Translations under genes and position numbers: made by a program
Assembly (NCBI RefSeq): GCF_000234355.1
Contig: NZ_AGQV01000002.1
Span: 186,001-250,000 of the forward strand
Origin: Gluconobacter morbifer G707
GTDB taxonomy: Bacteria > Pseudomonadota > Alphaproteobacteria > Acetobacterales > Acetobacteraceae
DNA: 64,000 bases
Direction of reading: 5' to 3'
Shown: piece after piece, positions 1 to 9,018 of the stretch
How positions within the stretch are numbered: position 1 is the first letter of the stretch
Layout: each line of letters starts with the position of its first letter
The notes under the pieces: generated by a model
What the model was told of the DNA's origin: nothing
Databases searched by the model: none
The model's input: the letters and a program-made list of their open reading frames with translations, nothing else

Positions 1-993
1 GCGGAGCCGCTGGGTCACGCCCAAAAGGATGACACGTGCCGAATGGAATCTGTGCAGCCCGAGCCGGGCGGCCAGCTTGATCCACCCCAGAGGCGAAGGG
101 TCACCTCCCAGGTCACCGGCGATGTCATAGAGATTGGGAACCACGAGCGCCATCGCCACCGGCTCGTCATCCTGTTCGATCTGAACGTAATGTTCGGGTC
201 GAAGCAGCGGTTTGAGCTGGTGGATCATGGCCTGCATCTCATAATCCTGAAGCGGAACAAAATTGAACTTGTCACTCCAGGCATCATTGTAGAGCCGGCG
301 CAGGACCTCGCCCTGTTCTGTAATCTGTTTCTTGGACAGGCGCTTGATCGAGATGGAACCCAGTCGTCCTTCACCGACCTTCAGATCGCCCGGGATGCGA
401 AAGCGCGACTCCGTGCTGTCATCAAGATCGAGCTTGTAACTCAGAAGATCCTCGACGGGGCTGTAGCCCGCGTCTTCCACGAGTTTGCCCAGCAGGCGCG
501 GATGCCAGGGCATGGCAATCATGAGGGGCTGGTCCTGCCCTTCGATCATGAGTCCGGATTCGCCGTTACCACTAAGGGTCACGGGGCCACGCATTCTCTT
601 CATGCCCTGAAGGCGGAGCCAGTTGCGGGCCGTTTCCAGCAGAAGCGTCACAACTGCTTTCTCGGAAACGGCATCCAGCGCACCAAAAGAGCCGATCTTC
701 TGGTCCCAGTGCTCAATGGCGCGATGATCCACGATGGCTGCGATGCGCCCTACAGGCGTCCGACCACGCCAGGCTATGAAATAGCGGATGCTGGCATGCC
801 GGAAAATAGCAGCTTTCCGGGGGTTGAGAAGGTCGTTCTGCTCCATGTCCAGCGGCGCCACGAAACCGGGCATGTCTGCATAGAGACGGCGAGGCAGCGT
901 AATGAAAAGCCGGAGATCTGCCCGTGTCGTGACAGGGCGAACCACAAGAGCGTCATGTGGAGCAGGCATGTCAGTCTTGTCGGGCAATGTCAT
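1..993 (-). CDS. GNAT-fold acyltransferase-like protein (3' end beyond the window)
   Basis: The gene reads leftward from an ATG at 993 and is still open at base 1. It shows 331 residues; I expect about 50 more, because relatives are usually near 380 aa. Landmarks are GRIAAIVDH at residues 82-90 and a conserved block at 135-163 (RGP, then SGNGESGLMIEG, then MPW), typical of a family of large GNAT-like proteins annotated loosely as N-acetyltransferases in alphaproteobacteria. The bacterial ceramide synthase of Caulobacter belongs to this broad fold group, so transfer of an acyl chain to an amine is plausible but not shown. The gene diverges from a short-chain dehydrogenase 142 bp away. A long open frame on the opposite strand here is a shadow. 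The family call is fairly sure; the substrate is unknown. Confidence 0.75.
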   Translation of the reverse strand, partial: MTLPDKTDMPAPHDALVVRPVTTRADLRLFITLPRRLYADMPGFVAPLDMEQNDLLNPRKAAIFRHASIRYFIAWRGRTPVGRIAAIVDHRAIEHWDQKIGSFGALDAVSEKAVVTLLLETARNWLRLQGMKRMRGPVTLSGNGESGLMIEGQDQPLMIAMPWHPRLLGKLVEDAGYSPVEDLLSYKLDLDDSTESRFRIPGDLKVGEGRLGSISIKRLSKKQITEQGEVLRRLYNDAWSDKFNFVPLQDYEMQAMIHQLKPLLRPEHYVQIEQDDEPVAMALVVPNLYDIAGDLGGDPSPLGWIKLAARLGLHRFHSARVILLGVTQRLR

Positions 994-1135
994 AGGGTAG
1001 GGCCTTGCACCTCTGATCTGAAAACATATCCCGCAAGGCAGGATACTGTGCCCTTGCGGCACGGGGTCGCGTCTTGTTGCATGGGAGGGCTATACCTTTC
1101 CAGCATCCATCCGACCACGAATAATATGGTTTTCC

Positions 1136-1957
1136 ATGTCCGACGATCCTGTTTCTTCCACATCCCCCCGGTTTCACGCCCTCATTACCGGTGCATCCAG
1201 CGGCATCGGGGCGGCTCTGGCACTCTATTACGCCCGTCCGGGGACGCATCTTTCTCTCTGGGGAAGAAACATGCGCCGGCTTGAAGAGACCGCCGAGCAG
1301 GTCCGCAAGCGGGGAAGTACTGTCTCCGTCCTGTCGCTGGATCTGTGTGAGACGGAAACGGCCTTTGAGACCCTGCGGGCCGCGGATGACGAAAACACGG
1401 TCGACCTTCTTGTTCTCGGTGCAGGACTGGGAGATATCCGGCCGGAAGGCGCGCTCGCGGAAGCGGCTGAAGATGTGCGGAAAATCTCACTCGTCAATTT
1501 CACCACGCCTGCCACGCTTGCCACGGAAATGGCTGGCCGCATGGCGCTCCGCAAGCAGGGCAACATTGTTCTTCTGGGGTCTGTCGCGGCATTTCACGAT
1601 CTTCCGGTTGCTACGGCATATAGCGGTTCGAAAGCCGGTCTGGCCCGCTTCAGCACGGCTCTTCATGCCGCCATGGCACCGCACGGCGTAAAAATCACGC
1701 TGGTTTCTCCCGGCTATGTCGATACTCCAATGAGTCGCCGCCTCGAGGGACCGCGTCCTTTCCTGGTAACACCCCAGAAAGCCGCGCGCCTGATCGGGCG
1801 CGCTGTCCGTCAGGGCAGGGCGCACCTTGTTTTCCCATGGCCATTCATGATCGCCCGGATACTGGAAATGCTTGTGCCCCGTCCTGTCGCACATCGACTG
1901 CTGCGCAGTGCAGAAGTGAAGCAGGCACCTGTCAGCCCTACACACGAAAAATTGTGA
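1136..1957 (+). CDS. Short-chain dehydrogenase/reductase (SDR family)
   Basis: This 273-aa protein is a classical SDR that uses NAD(P)H to reduce a carbonyl or oxidise an alcohol. The Rossmann cofactor motif TGASSGIG is at residues 18-25. The catalytic set is Asn121, Ser149, Tyr162 and Lys166 (YSGSK). The usual NAG turn is replaced by GAG near residue 95. After the core comes a basic and hydrophobic tail (about 225-260, with the aromatic stretch FPWPFMIARIL) that could dock on membranes, as in long-chain 3-ketosphinganine reductases. No strong ribosome-binding site precedes the ATG. It is divergent from the GNAT-like gene, which raises a lipid role (see findings). The substrate cannot be read from the sequence. 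Confidence 0.85.
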   Translation: MSDDPVSSTSPRFHALITGASSGIGAALALYYARPGTHLSLWGRNMRRLEETAEQVRKRGSTVSVLSLDLCETETAFETLRAADDENTVDLLVLGAGLGDIRPEGALAEAAEDVRKISLVNFTTPATLATEMAGRMALRKQGNIVLLGSVAAFHDLPVATAYSGSKAGLARFSTALHAAMAPHGVKITLVSPGYVDTPMSRRLEGPRPFLVTPQKAARLIGRAVRQGRAHLVFPWPFMIARILEMLVPRPVAHRLLRSAEVKQAPVSPTHEKL

Positions 1958-2035
1958 AAAGCTTGACGGCACCTTGGCAGTAGGCAACTGCTTTTCGTCA
2001 TTCTGCCGTCCGGATTTAATGAGGATTATACGACC

Positions 2036-3004
2036 ATGAGGGAAATTGTTGCTGTCGATATCGGAGGAACTCACGCCCGATTTGCGATAGCTGCCATTGA
2101 TGACGGCAAGGTGGTTTCCCTCTCTCAGGAGACCACGCTGAAATGTTCGGATCATGCAAGCCTGGCGCTTGCCTGGGAAACGTTTGGTCGTCAACTTGAC
2201 CGTCCGCTTCCCAAGGAAGCCGGAATCGCCGTTGCATGCCCTGTCACTGGCGAAATTCTGAAGATGACCAATAACCCATGGATCATTCAGCCAAGCCAGT
2301 TGGCGAGACGTCTGCATCTCGACAAATTCGTGCTCGTCAATGATTTCGGTGCTGTTGCGCACGCTGTCGCACAGGTCGACTCATCACAGATGAAACATCT
2401 CTGCGGCCCTGACGTCGATCTTCCGTCAGAGGGGGCAATTACAATTGTCGGTCCAGGCACAGGGCTGGGCGCTGCCTGTCTTTTACGCCGCAAGGACAGG
2501 TATTTCGTCATGGAAACCGAAGGAGGGCATCTCGATTACCCTCCACTGGATGAACTGGAAGACAAGATTCTGCATGCCCTGCGGCTGAGATTCCGTCGTG
2601 TTTCAGCAGAACGGATTGTTTCCGGGCCGGGTCTGACGAACCTGTACGAAGTCATTGCGGAAATGCAGGGCTGGCCCATCACGCTGCGTGATAACCGGAC
2701 ATTATGGAAAAACGCACTTGAAGGTTCCGATACCGTGGCAGCAGCCGCTCTGGAACGCTTCTGTCTCAGTCTTGGTGCCATTTCGGGCGATCTGGCGCTT
2801 GCCCATGGCGCCCGTGGTGTCGTTATCGGTGGTGGGTTGGGCCTGCGTCTGGCCAATATCCTCAGTGATTCGGGATTTGCCGAGCGCTTTGTCGCAAAAG
2901 GCCGTTTCGAAGCGATGATGAGCGAGATGCCCGTCAAGATCATCATGCATCCGCAGCCTGGTCTTTTTGGAGCCGCAGCTGCTTACGCTGCTGAATATCC
3001 CTGA
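2036..3004 (+). CDS. glk: Glucokinase (Escherichia coli Glk type)
   Basis: Glucokinase phosphorylates free glucose with ATP to glucose 6-phosphate in the cytoplasm. The 322-aa length matches the family. The phosphate-1 motif DIGGTH is at residues 8-13, the catalytic Asp is in VNDFGA (101-106), the ATP-binding glycine motif GPGTGLG is at 139-145, the sugar-binding EGGHLDYPP is at 152-160, and a second glycine motif lies near 255. AGGA sits about ten bases before the ATG. A CTTGAC box at 1962-1967 could be the -35 of its promoter. It stands alone, 78 bp after the SDR gene. In acetic acid bacteria most glucose is oxidised in the periplasm, so this enzyme feeds the smaller intracellular route (pentose phosphate and Entner-Doudoroff). 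Confidence 0.95.
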   Translation: MREIVAVDIGGTHARFAIAAIDDGKVVSLSQETTLKCSDHASLALAWETFGRQLDRPLPKEAGIAVACPVTGEILKMTNNPWIIQPSQLARRLHLDKFVLVNDFGAVAHAVAQVDSSQMKHLCGPDVDLPSEGAITIVGPGTGLGAACLLRRKDRYFVMETEGGHLDYPPLDELEDKILHALRLRFRRVSAERIVSGPGLTNLYEVIAEMQGWPITLRDNRTLWKNALEGSDTVAAAALERFCLSLGAISGDLALAHGARGVVIGGGLGLRLANILSDSGFAERFVAKGRFEAMMSEMPVKIIMHPQPGLFGAAAAYAAEYP

Positions 3005-3021
3005 ACAGGAATCACGGCATC

Positions 3022-3059
3022 TTCGGATTTTCAGGAAAAATCTTTTCTGAAAATCCGAA
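3022..3059 (+). terminator. Hairpin downstream of glk, possible terminator
   Basis: A perfect 13-bp inverted repeat (3022-3034 with 3047-3059, arm TTCGGATTTTCAG) begins 18 bases after the glk stop codon. The 12-base spacer can itself pair AAAA with TTTT. No run of T follows, so it may stop transcription only weakly, stabilise the 3' end, or bind a protein. Confidence 0.4.
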
Positions 3060-3311
3060 TGAAAGAATGTCCTAGGATTTACCGAAGCAATCCCAATAAC
3101 AAGCAGACATCTGTGAACGGTCCTGTCGACTGGCAGGTGCGTAATACGCGGCCCCATTAGATCGCGGCTATCACCAGCAACAAGACATCGTCAGAAATGG
3201 AGAGATATACCTGATCAGTCGGTCAAGGCGGCTGGCAAAACAGGCTATAGTGCTGCCTGAGACTATAAAGACCGTCTGAAAATAGCCGTTTACTGCGAGG
3301 AGGGAAATATC

Positions 3312-3385
3312 TGGAGGTCCGGGCGGGAATCGAACCCACATACGCGGATTTGCAGTCCGCTACATCACCATTCTGCCACCGGACC
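3312..3385 (-). tRNA. tRNA-Cys (GCA)
   Basis: Read on the minus strand this folds as a 74-nt tRNA with CCA encoded. The acceptor arm is GGTCCGG (3379-3385) paired with CCGGACC (3316-3322). The anticodon stem-loop has GCA between GCGGA and TCCGC, and the T-arm carries GGTTCGATTCC. The GCA anticodon reads cysteine codons. A good promoter lies just upstream on the same strand. Confidence 0.96.
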
Positions 3386-3399
3386 CCGAGAGCAGGCAG

Positions 3400-3429
3400 C
3401 TATATCTCTCCTCGGCGCCGATTGGTCAA
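3400..3429 (-). promoter_or_regulatory. Promoter of tRNA-Cys
   Basis: On the minus strand, TTGACC (3424-3429) and ATATAG (3400-3405) are separated by 18 bp and lie 15 bases before the mature tRNA 5' end. This matches the strong CTTGAC-type promoters of alphaproteobacterial stable RNA genes. It is inferred from sequence only. Confidence 0.6.
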
Positions 3430-3539
3430 GAGGGGATATTCTGACAGTAAGAATTTTCTTCTGTCCCTCATCAGGGTATTAAGAACTCATTCACCAAACG
3501 CTGGCATACATGCCGACGTGGAGAGGGCAGGAACAACTC

Positions 3540-4997
3540 ATGAACTCAGGACACTACGGTACGACAAAGCTGACGGTCCCAGTCGGACTCGGTCTGCTGT
3601 CCTTCCTCCTGACTGGTACTTCCCTGGCGCAGAAATATGATGGGAGCGGATCTCCGACTTTCGTTCCGCATACCCTTCAGGAAGCCCTCTCAACCGCTTA
3701 CCTCACCAATCCGACCCTTCGTGAAGAACGGGCCAAGCTACGTTCAATTGACGAACAGGTTCCGACTGCGCTTGCCGGCTGGCGCCCCACCGTCCAGACA
3801 AATGCCAGCCTGACCTATTATAACGGCTCAAGCGATTATGCTGCCTCCGCCGGATATCAGGGTAGCAACAGACGATACGAAACTCCGGGCTATATGGGCG
3901 GTGTGACTATCACCCAGCCTTTATATCAGGGTGGAAAGACCGTTGCCGGCGTCCATGCGGCCACCAATCAGGTCATGGCGGAACGCGCCAAGCTGATCGA
4001 GACCGAGCAGGAAGTCTTCAGCAATGTCGTTCAGGCTTATGTCGGGGTCGTCGAGGACGAACAGCTTCTCCAGATCGCCATTAACAACGAGCATGTGCTG
4101 CAACATCAGCTTGAAGCCACACAGGAGCGATTCCACGTCGGTGAAATTACACGGACTGACGTTGCGCAGGCCCAGGCCGCTCTCGCCAGCGCAGTTGCGG
4201 AGCGGCAACAGGCAGAAGGTACACTCCAGAGCGCGCAGGCAACGTATCTTCAGGTAGTGGGGATCACCAGCGCACCTAATCTCGTGGCACCACAGCCGCT
4301 CAATCTACCTATAAAAAGCGAGCAGGAAGCCGTTTCTCTGGCAGTCCAGAACAATCCAAATGTCGTCAATGCCCTCTTCGCGGAAGCTCAGAGCAAGGAC
4401 AACGTCTCCGTACAGATTTCCCAGATCATGCCGAAAGTCTCTGCAAGCCTGAATTATCAGCACGAACTCAACCAAGCATATGGACACTCCATACAGGACA
4501 ACAAGTTCGGTGAAATCAGCTTCCAGATTCCGCTTTATCAGGGCGGTTCTGAATATGCCTCCATCCGAGGGGCCCGTCAGCAGGCACAGGCGGCCCACCG
4601 CGAAGTGGATGTCCAGCGACGGACTGCTCTGCAGAAAGCTGCATCGAACTGGCAGCAGATGGTATCTTACCGGCAGTCAATCGGGAGCGACCGTGAGGCC
4701 ATTTCCGCCAATGTGATTGCACTTGACGGCGTGGAAAGACAGGCACTCGTGGGAACCAGTACCACACTGGCTGTGCTTCAGCAGCAGCAGACCCTTCTTC
4801 AGTCGCAACGGACGCTGGTTCAGCATCTTTCCAATCTGGTCATGTCTTCCTACGCGGTCGCAGCAGCCATGGGACGACTCACAGCTGTGGATCTCAAACT
4901 TGGCGTGCCGCTTTACGACGAAAAAGCCTATTACAATGCAGTAAAGAACAAGCTGTGGGGCACGAGCGATTACGCCATCAATCAGCCTGGTCGCTGA
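3540..4997 (+). CDS. tolC: TolC-family outer-membrane efflux channel
   Basis: This 485-aa protein has the layout of TolC: a signal peptide (cleavage likely after LA near residue 29), then two similar halves rich in long amphipathic helices and short strands. Each half carries the barrel signature (ITQPLYQGGK and FQIPLYQGGS). The channel spans the outer membrane and the periplasm and joins inner-membrane pumps for type I secretion or drug efflux. I chose the ATG at 3540 because AGGA precedes it by eight bases and the signal peptide follows; an ATG at 3510 would add ten residues. It is followed by the popZ-like gene and valS, a gene order common in alphaproteobacteria. Which pump it serves is not shown here. 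Confidence 0.9.
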   Translation: MNSGHYGTTKLTVPVGLGLLSFLLTGTSLAQKYDGSGSPTFVPHTLQEALSTAYLTNPTLREERAKLRSIDEQVPTALAGWRPTVQTNASLTYYNGSSDYAASAGYQGSNRRYETPGYMGGVTITQPLYQGGKTVAGVHAATNQVMAERAKLIETEQEVFSNVVQAYVGVVEDEQLLQIAINNEHVLQHQLEATQERFHVGEITRTDVAQAQAALASAVAERQQAEGTLQSAQATYLQVVGITSAPNLVAPQPLNLPIKSEQEAVSLAVQNNPNVVNALFAEAQSKDNVSVQISQIMPKVSASLNYQHELNQAYGHSIQDNKFGEISFQIPLYQGGSEYASIRGARQQAQAAHREVDVQRRTALQKAASNWQQMVSYRQSIGSDREAISANVIALDGVERQALVGTSTTLAVLQQQQTLLQSQRTLVQHLSNLVMSSYAVAAAMGRLTAVDLKLGVPLYDEKAYYNAVKNKLWGTSDYAINQPGR

Positions 4998-5030
4998 AAT
5001 CATTTCAGATAACGGAACTGCTCTTCTTCA

Positions 5031-5540
5031 ATGACTTCTTCCACGCCCGATTCCCTTGCCGGTGATCATGAGACGGTCGCAAACGTCCTGAACTCGATCC
5101 GTCATATTCTGCATGATGACGCCTCTGCGGCTCCCGAACACAAGGAACACACCGCCATGCCTGATACCCGCGAAGAGGAACTGACGCTGGATACATCCAT
5201 GATGGTGTCTCCGGCGACTGGCGGGAACTCGGAAACGGCAACTTCGTCCGATAGGAAACCTGCAGAAGCAGGCAAGGGCAGTTTCGCGCCAGATCAGGAC
5301 AATCTGATGAATCCTCAAACCATTGCGTCCGCCGAGCGCTCACTGGACGCCCTGCAATCGGCCCTCAGCAAGCCCATCCCTTCCGATACCGTTGTTAGCC
5401 AGAGCAGCGGACTGACCATCGAGGATATGGTTAGAAGTGAAGTCCGGACAATGGTTCGGACCTGGCTTGATGCCCATCTGCCATCACTGGTTGAAATTCT
5501 TGTCCGCGCAGAAATTGCGCGTCTGCGCCCCCGCGAGTAA
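5031..5540 (+). CDS. popZ: PopZ-like pole-organising protein (DUF2497)
   Basis: This 169-aa protein has the three-part plan of PopZ, the cytoplasmic scaffold that gathers at cell poles and holds the chromosome origin through ParB in Caulobacter. A short N-terminal helix (residues 13-30, VANVLNSIRHILHDD) is the partner-binding part. A long acidic, proline- and serine-rich linker follows. The C-terminal helices (129-169, containing WLDAHLPSLVEILVRAEI) form the self-assembly region. It lies 33 bp after the TolC gene and 45 bp before valS; popZ also sits beside valS in Caulobacter. The linker fits no enzyme family. The family call is firm; polar action in this organism is inference. Confidence 0.88.
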   Translation: MTSSTPDSLAGDHETVANVLNSIRHILHDDASAAPEHKEHTAMPDTREEELTLDTSMMVSPATGGNSETATSSDRKPAEAGKGSFAPDQDNLMNPQTIASAERSLDALQSALSKPIPSDTVVSQSSGLTIEDMVRSEVRTMVRTWLDAHLPSLVEILVRAEIARLRPRE

Positions 5541-5585
5541 GAGCATCTGACGCTCTTTCCTGATTTTACTACTCTCTGGATAACC

Positions 5586-8252
5586 ATGCTCGAAAAAAGC
5601 TTTGTCCCCGCCGATCATGAGGCCGCTCTGTACGATGAGTGGGAAAAAAGTGGGGCCTTCCGGGCGCACCCTGATGCACCCGGTACGCCTTTTTCGATCA
5701 TGTTCCCTCCGCCAAATGTCACCGGGACACTGCATCTGGGGCATTCCCTTAATTTCGTGCTCCAGGACATGTTGATCCGCTGGAAGCGCCAGGAGGGCTA
5801 CAATGTTCTCTGGCAGCCGGGGACCGATCATGCCGGTATTGCAACCCAGATGGTTGTGGAACGCGCCCTTGATGCGGAAGGGACCAGTCGGACAACTCTT
5901 GGGCGTGAAAAATTCCTGGAACGGGTCTGGGACTGGAAGAACGAATATGGCGGGACCATTGTCCGCCAGCTTCGCAAGCTTGGGGCTTCAGCTGACTGGG
6001 AGCGGGAACGCTTCACAATGGATGAGGGCCTCTCCCGGGCTGTTCGCAAGGTCTTTGTTCAGCTTCACAGGGAAGGATTGATTTACCGCGACTGCCGTCT
6101 CGTCAACTGGGACCCGAAGTTCCGTTCAGCCATTTCCGACCTGGAAGTGGAGAACAGGGAAACCAAAGGCTCAATGTGGTATATCCGTTATCCGCTGGAG
6201 AACGGCCAGACCATTACCGTTGCAACGACACGCCCTGAAACGATGCTGGCGGACACTGCGGTTGCGGTTCATCCGGACGATGAACGCTACGCCGGCATGA
6301 TCGGCCAGTTTCTGACGCTTCCCCTGACGGGACGCCGCATTCCCGTCGTCGCAGACCTGCATTCCGACCCGGAGAAGGGAACGGGCGCCGTCAAGATCAC
6401 CCCGGCCCACGATTTCAACGATTTTGAAGTCGGACGCCGGCATGATCTTCCGACGCCCACAATTCTGGATGAAACGGCCTGCATCTGGCTGGACGAAATC
6501 CAGTCCGAACTGCGGGATGTGGATGGTCTGGCTTCAGTTGCGTTTGTCCAGTCTCTCTACGGCCTGAGCCGGGAGGACGCGCGCAAAGCCATCGTGACAG
6601 AACTCGAGCGCCTCGGGTGGCTCGAGAAGATCGAACCCCACAAACTTCAAGTGCCCTATGCGGAGCGTGGCGGAGCGATTGTCGAGCCACGCCTGACACT
6701 GCAATGGTATTGTGATGCCAAGACGTTGTCCGGGCCCGCGGTTGAAGCCGTCGAAAACGGAAAGATCGTTTTCGAGCCCCGCCAGTGGCAGAACACGTTC
6801 TTTGCGTGGATGAGGGACATCCAGCCTTGGTGCATCAGCCGCCAGCTGTGGTGGGGTCATCGTATCCCTGCCTGGTACGGGCCCGATGGCAGCGTTTATG
6901 TAGCCGAAACTCTGCAGGAAGCTCAGGCTCAGGCTGGCGCAGGCGTTGTCCTGACGCAGGACGAGGATGTTCTGGACACATGGTTCAGCTCCGGCCTGTG
7001 GCCTTTTACTACTCTGGGATGGCCTGATCAGACAGAAGAACTGGCTAAATATTACCCGACCAGCGTTCTTGTCACGGGTTTTGACATCATTTTCTTCTGG
7101 GTCGCCCGGATGATGATGATGGGCCTGCATTTCATGAAGGATGTTCCATTCCGGACCGTCCTGATTCACGGTCTTGTCCGGGATGAAAAAGGGCAGAAAA
7201 TGTCCAAATCCCGCGGGAATGGACTGGACCCGCTGGATCTGGTGAATGAATTTGGTGCTGATGCAACACGACTGGCCATCTGTGCGGGAACAGGGCCGGG
7301 GCGTGACATCAAGCTGGGTCGCAAGCGGGTGGAAGAGCATCGAGCTTTCATCACGAAGCTCTGGAACGCAGCGCGTTTCCTTGAAATGAACGGCGCAAAA
7401 CCTGTTCAGGACTTTGATCCTGCGACTGTCAGGAGCGCGCTTGGTCGATGGATCCTTTCCGAAGCCAATGTCGCTGTCACCGAAGCCCAGCGTGCGCTGA
7501 CAGCCTATCGCTTCGATGAATATGCGAACTGCTGTTACAGGTTTGTCTGGAGCCGTTTCTGCGACTGGTTCGTGGAATTTGCAAAACCGGTTTTTGCAAC
7601 CGAAACAGACGAGACAACAGAAATTCGTGTCGTCAGCGCGCATGTCCTGGGACTGATTCTGCGTCTCATGCAGCCGGTCATTCCATTCGTAACCGCCACA
7701 TTATGGAAAGAACTGGAATATCCGGGCGCGTTTGAAACAGTCCGCTGGCCTGATGTCACACCGGTTCCGGCAGCAGAGGAGGCGCAGGATGAACTGGACT
7801 GGGTAATCCGGCTCATCAGTGAGGTCCGCACGGTCCGGTCGGAAATGAACATTCCGCCGTCCCAGAAAGCGCCTTTGCTGTTCCGGGATGCGAAGCCCGA
7901 GAACTTGGCACGCGCCAAAACATGGGCTGAAGCCATCGGGCGTATGGCGCGCGTTTCCGAAGTCGGTGTTCTGGAAGCGGAAACGCCGAAAAATGCTGCT
8001 CAGATCGTACTGGATGAGGCAACCGTATTCATTCCGCTTGAAGGACTGATTGATCTTGATGCGGAACGGGCCCGTCTGGCCAAAGAGATCAGCAAAAACG
8101 AAACCGAACTTCAGAAGGTTCTGCGGAAGCTGGCGAACGCCGATTTCGTCGCCCGGGCCAAGCCGGAAGTGGTGGAAGAAAATCGCGAGCGACAGGCAAC
8201 CTTTGAACGCGACCTCGTGCGTCTCAAGGCTGCCTTGGGACGTCTTGCGTAA
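5586..8252 (+). CDS. valS: Valyl-tRNA synthetase
   Basis: ValS attaches valine to tRNA-Val. At 888 aa it has the bacterial length. The class I signature HLGH is at residues 50-53 within PPNVTGTLHLGH, and the KMSKS loop is at 538-542. The CP1 editing domain that hydrolyses mischarged Thr-tRNA lies between them (TTRPETMLADTAVAVHP region). The anticodon-binding helical domain follows. The C-terminal coiled coil (about 820-888, rich in Glu, Lys, Arg and Leu) is typical of ValS. No T-box or other leader is evident in the 45 bp before the start. Confidence 0.98.
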   Translation: MLEKSFVPADHEAALYDEWEKSGAFRAHPDAPGTPFSIMFPPPNVTGTLHLGHSLNFVLQDMLIRWKRQEGYNVLWQPGTDHAGIATQMVVERALDAEGTSRTTLGREKFLERVWDWKNEYGGTIVRQLRKLGASADWERERFTMDEGLSRAVRKVFVQLHREGLIYRDCRLVNWDPKFRSAISDLEVENRETKGSMWYIRYPLENGQTITVATTRPETMLADTAVAVHPDDERYAGMIGQFLTLPLTGRRIPVVADLHSDPEKGTGAVKITPAHDFNDFEVGRRHDLPTPTILDETACIWLDEIQSELRDVDGLASVAFVQSLYGLSREDARKAIVTELERLGWLEKIEPHKLQVPYAERGGAIVEPRLTLQWYCDAKTLSGPAVEAVENGKIVFEPRQWQNTFFAWMRDIQPWCISRQLWWGHRIPAWYGPDGSVYVAETLQEAQAQAGAGVVLTQDEDVLDTWFSSGLWPFTTLGWPDQTEELAKYYPTSVLVTGFDIIFFWVARMMMMGLHFMKDVPFRTVLIHGLVRDEKGQKMSKSRGNGLDPLDLVNEFGADATRLAICAGTGPGRDIKLGRKRVEEHRAFITKLWNAARFLEMNGAKPVQDFDPATVRSALGRWILSEANVAVTEAQRALTAYRFDEYANCCYRFVWSRFCDWFVEFAKPVFATETDETTEIRVVSAHVLGLILRLMQPVIPFVTATLWKELEYPGAFETVRWPDVTPVPAAEEAQDELDWVIRLISEVRTVRSEMNIPPSQKAPLLFRDAKPENLARAKTWAEAIGRMARVSEVGVLEAETPKNAAQIVLDEATVFIPLEGLIDLDAERARLAKEISKNETELQKVLRKLANADFVARAKPEVVEENRERQATFERDLVRLKAALGRLA

Positions 8253-8290
8253 GACCTTGCACCCGACGTTACTACTTTTTTAACCCGTTG

Positions 8291-8318
8291 GTCTTTTCCT
8301 GCTCCGGCAGGAAAAGAC
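8291..8318 (+). terminator. Strong hairpin 38 bases after valS
   Basis: A perfect 12-bp stem (8291-8302 with 8307-8318, arm GTCTTTTCCTGC) is closed by the stable tetraloop TCCG. A run of six T lies just before it, not after it, so it is not a textbook intrinsic terminator. It probably protects or ends the valS transcript. Confidence 0.5.
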
Positions 8319-8993
8319 ATGCGCCCGGGACGGACAGACCTGAAAACGGGTTCTGTTGGAAGCGATGTGCAATAAATAGTGTGATCCGTCAGCCTCATAG
8401 AATTCCACCTTGCCGGAGCATTCTGACGGTTTGGGGAGCGGAATAGCTGGACTATCCGCGATCTGACTGCTCCTATGGCGTATCAAGCCCGCAGATAGTC
8501 TGGTCATCCTTTCCGCCCTGCAATTGTCAGAGCAACGCATTTCCGCCGGTTCACAAAAAATCCGTTCAGCCTCTTGAGTACTGAGGCCGTTTTAGGATGA
8601 GCCGTCAGGAGTTTTCCGACCATTCAGCCGGGATGTCGGTTCTGGACCAGATTGCAGTTTATGCGTCCGCGGATGAATCGATGGTCAATGTCAGGCATCC
8701 GTCCCCCCACTTATGTTGAACCGGACGGGATGCGTGGGTTTCATATCAAAGCGGAAAGAGACTGCTCTGCGTTGCCAGTTTGAGAGAACGTTGGATGTCT
8801 CAGCCTGGCGAAGACGAGCCGGATTCAATTCTCGAACAGGCAGGCATTCCTGAAACCACGACACAAGGATGCAACCAGTTGACGGGAAAGCAATGGGTCC
8901 ATGCCCGGGTCGGGAACAAGCGACCGGTTTCATGCCGCTCTTTTGGCTGGAACATTGATGTTGCGCCGGCTACGGGGCATGATGAAGATAGCG

Positions 8994-9018
8994 GGCCTCT
9001 TCCGTACTGAAAGAGGCC
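8994..9018 (-). terminator. Hairpin after ilvD, possible terminator
   Basis: An 8-bp perfect stem (GGCCTCTT at 8994-9001 with AAGAGGCC at 9011-9018, nine-base loop) lies 12 bases beyond the ilvD stop codon in its reading direction. No T-run follows, so termination strength is uncertain. Confidence 0.4.

Noticed and set aside
43-1284. 413-codon open frame on the plus strand
   Set aside because: It lies antisense to the GNAT-like gene, whose protein is recognisable, and its own translation shows no family motifs. It is a shadow frame typical of high-GC DNA.
6534-7643. Long minus-strand frame inside valS
   Set aside because: Antisense to conserved valS domains, with no recognisable motifs.
8780-9010. 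76-codon open frame in the valS-ilvD gap
   Set aside because: No ribosome-binding site, no recognisable motif, and unusual amino acid content. It is too weak to call a gene.
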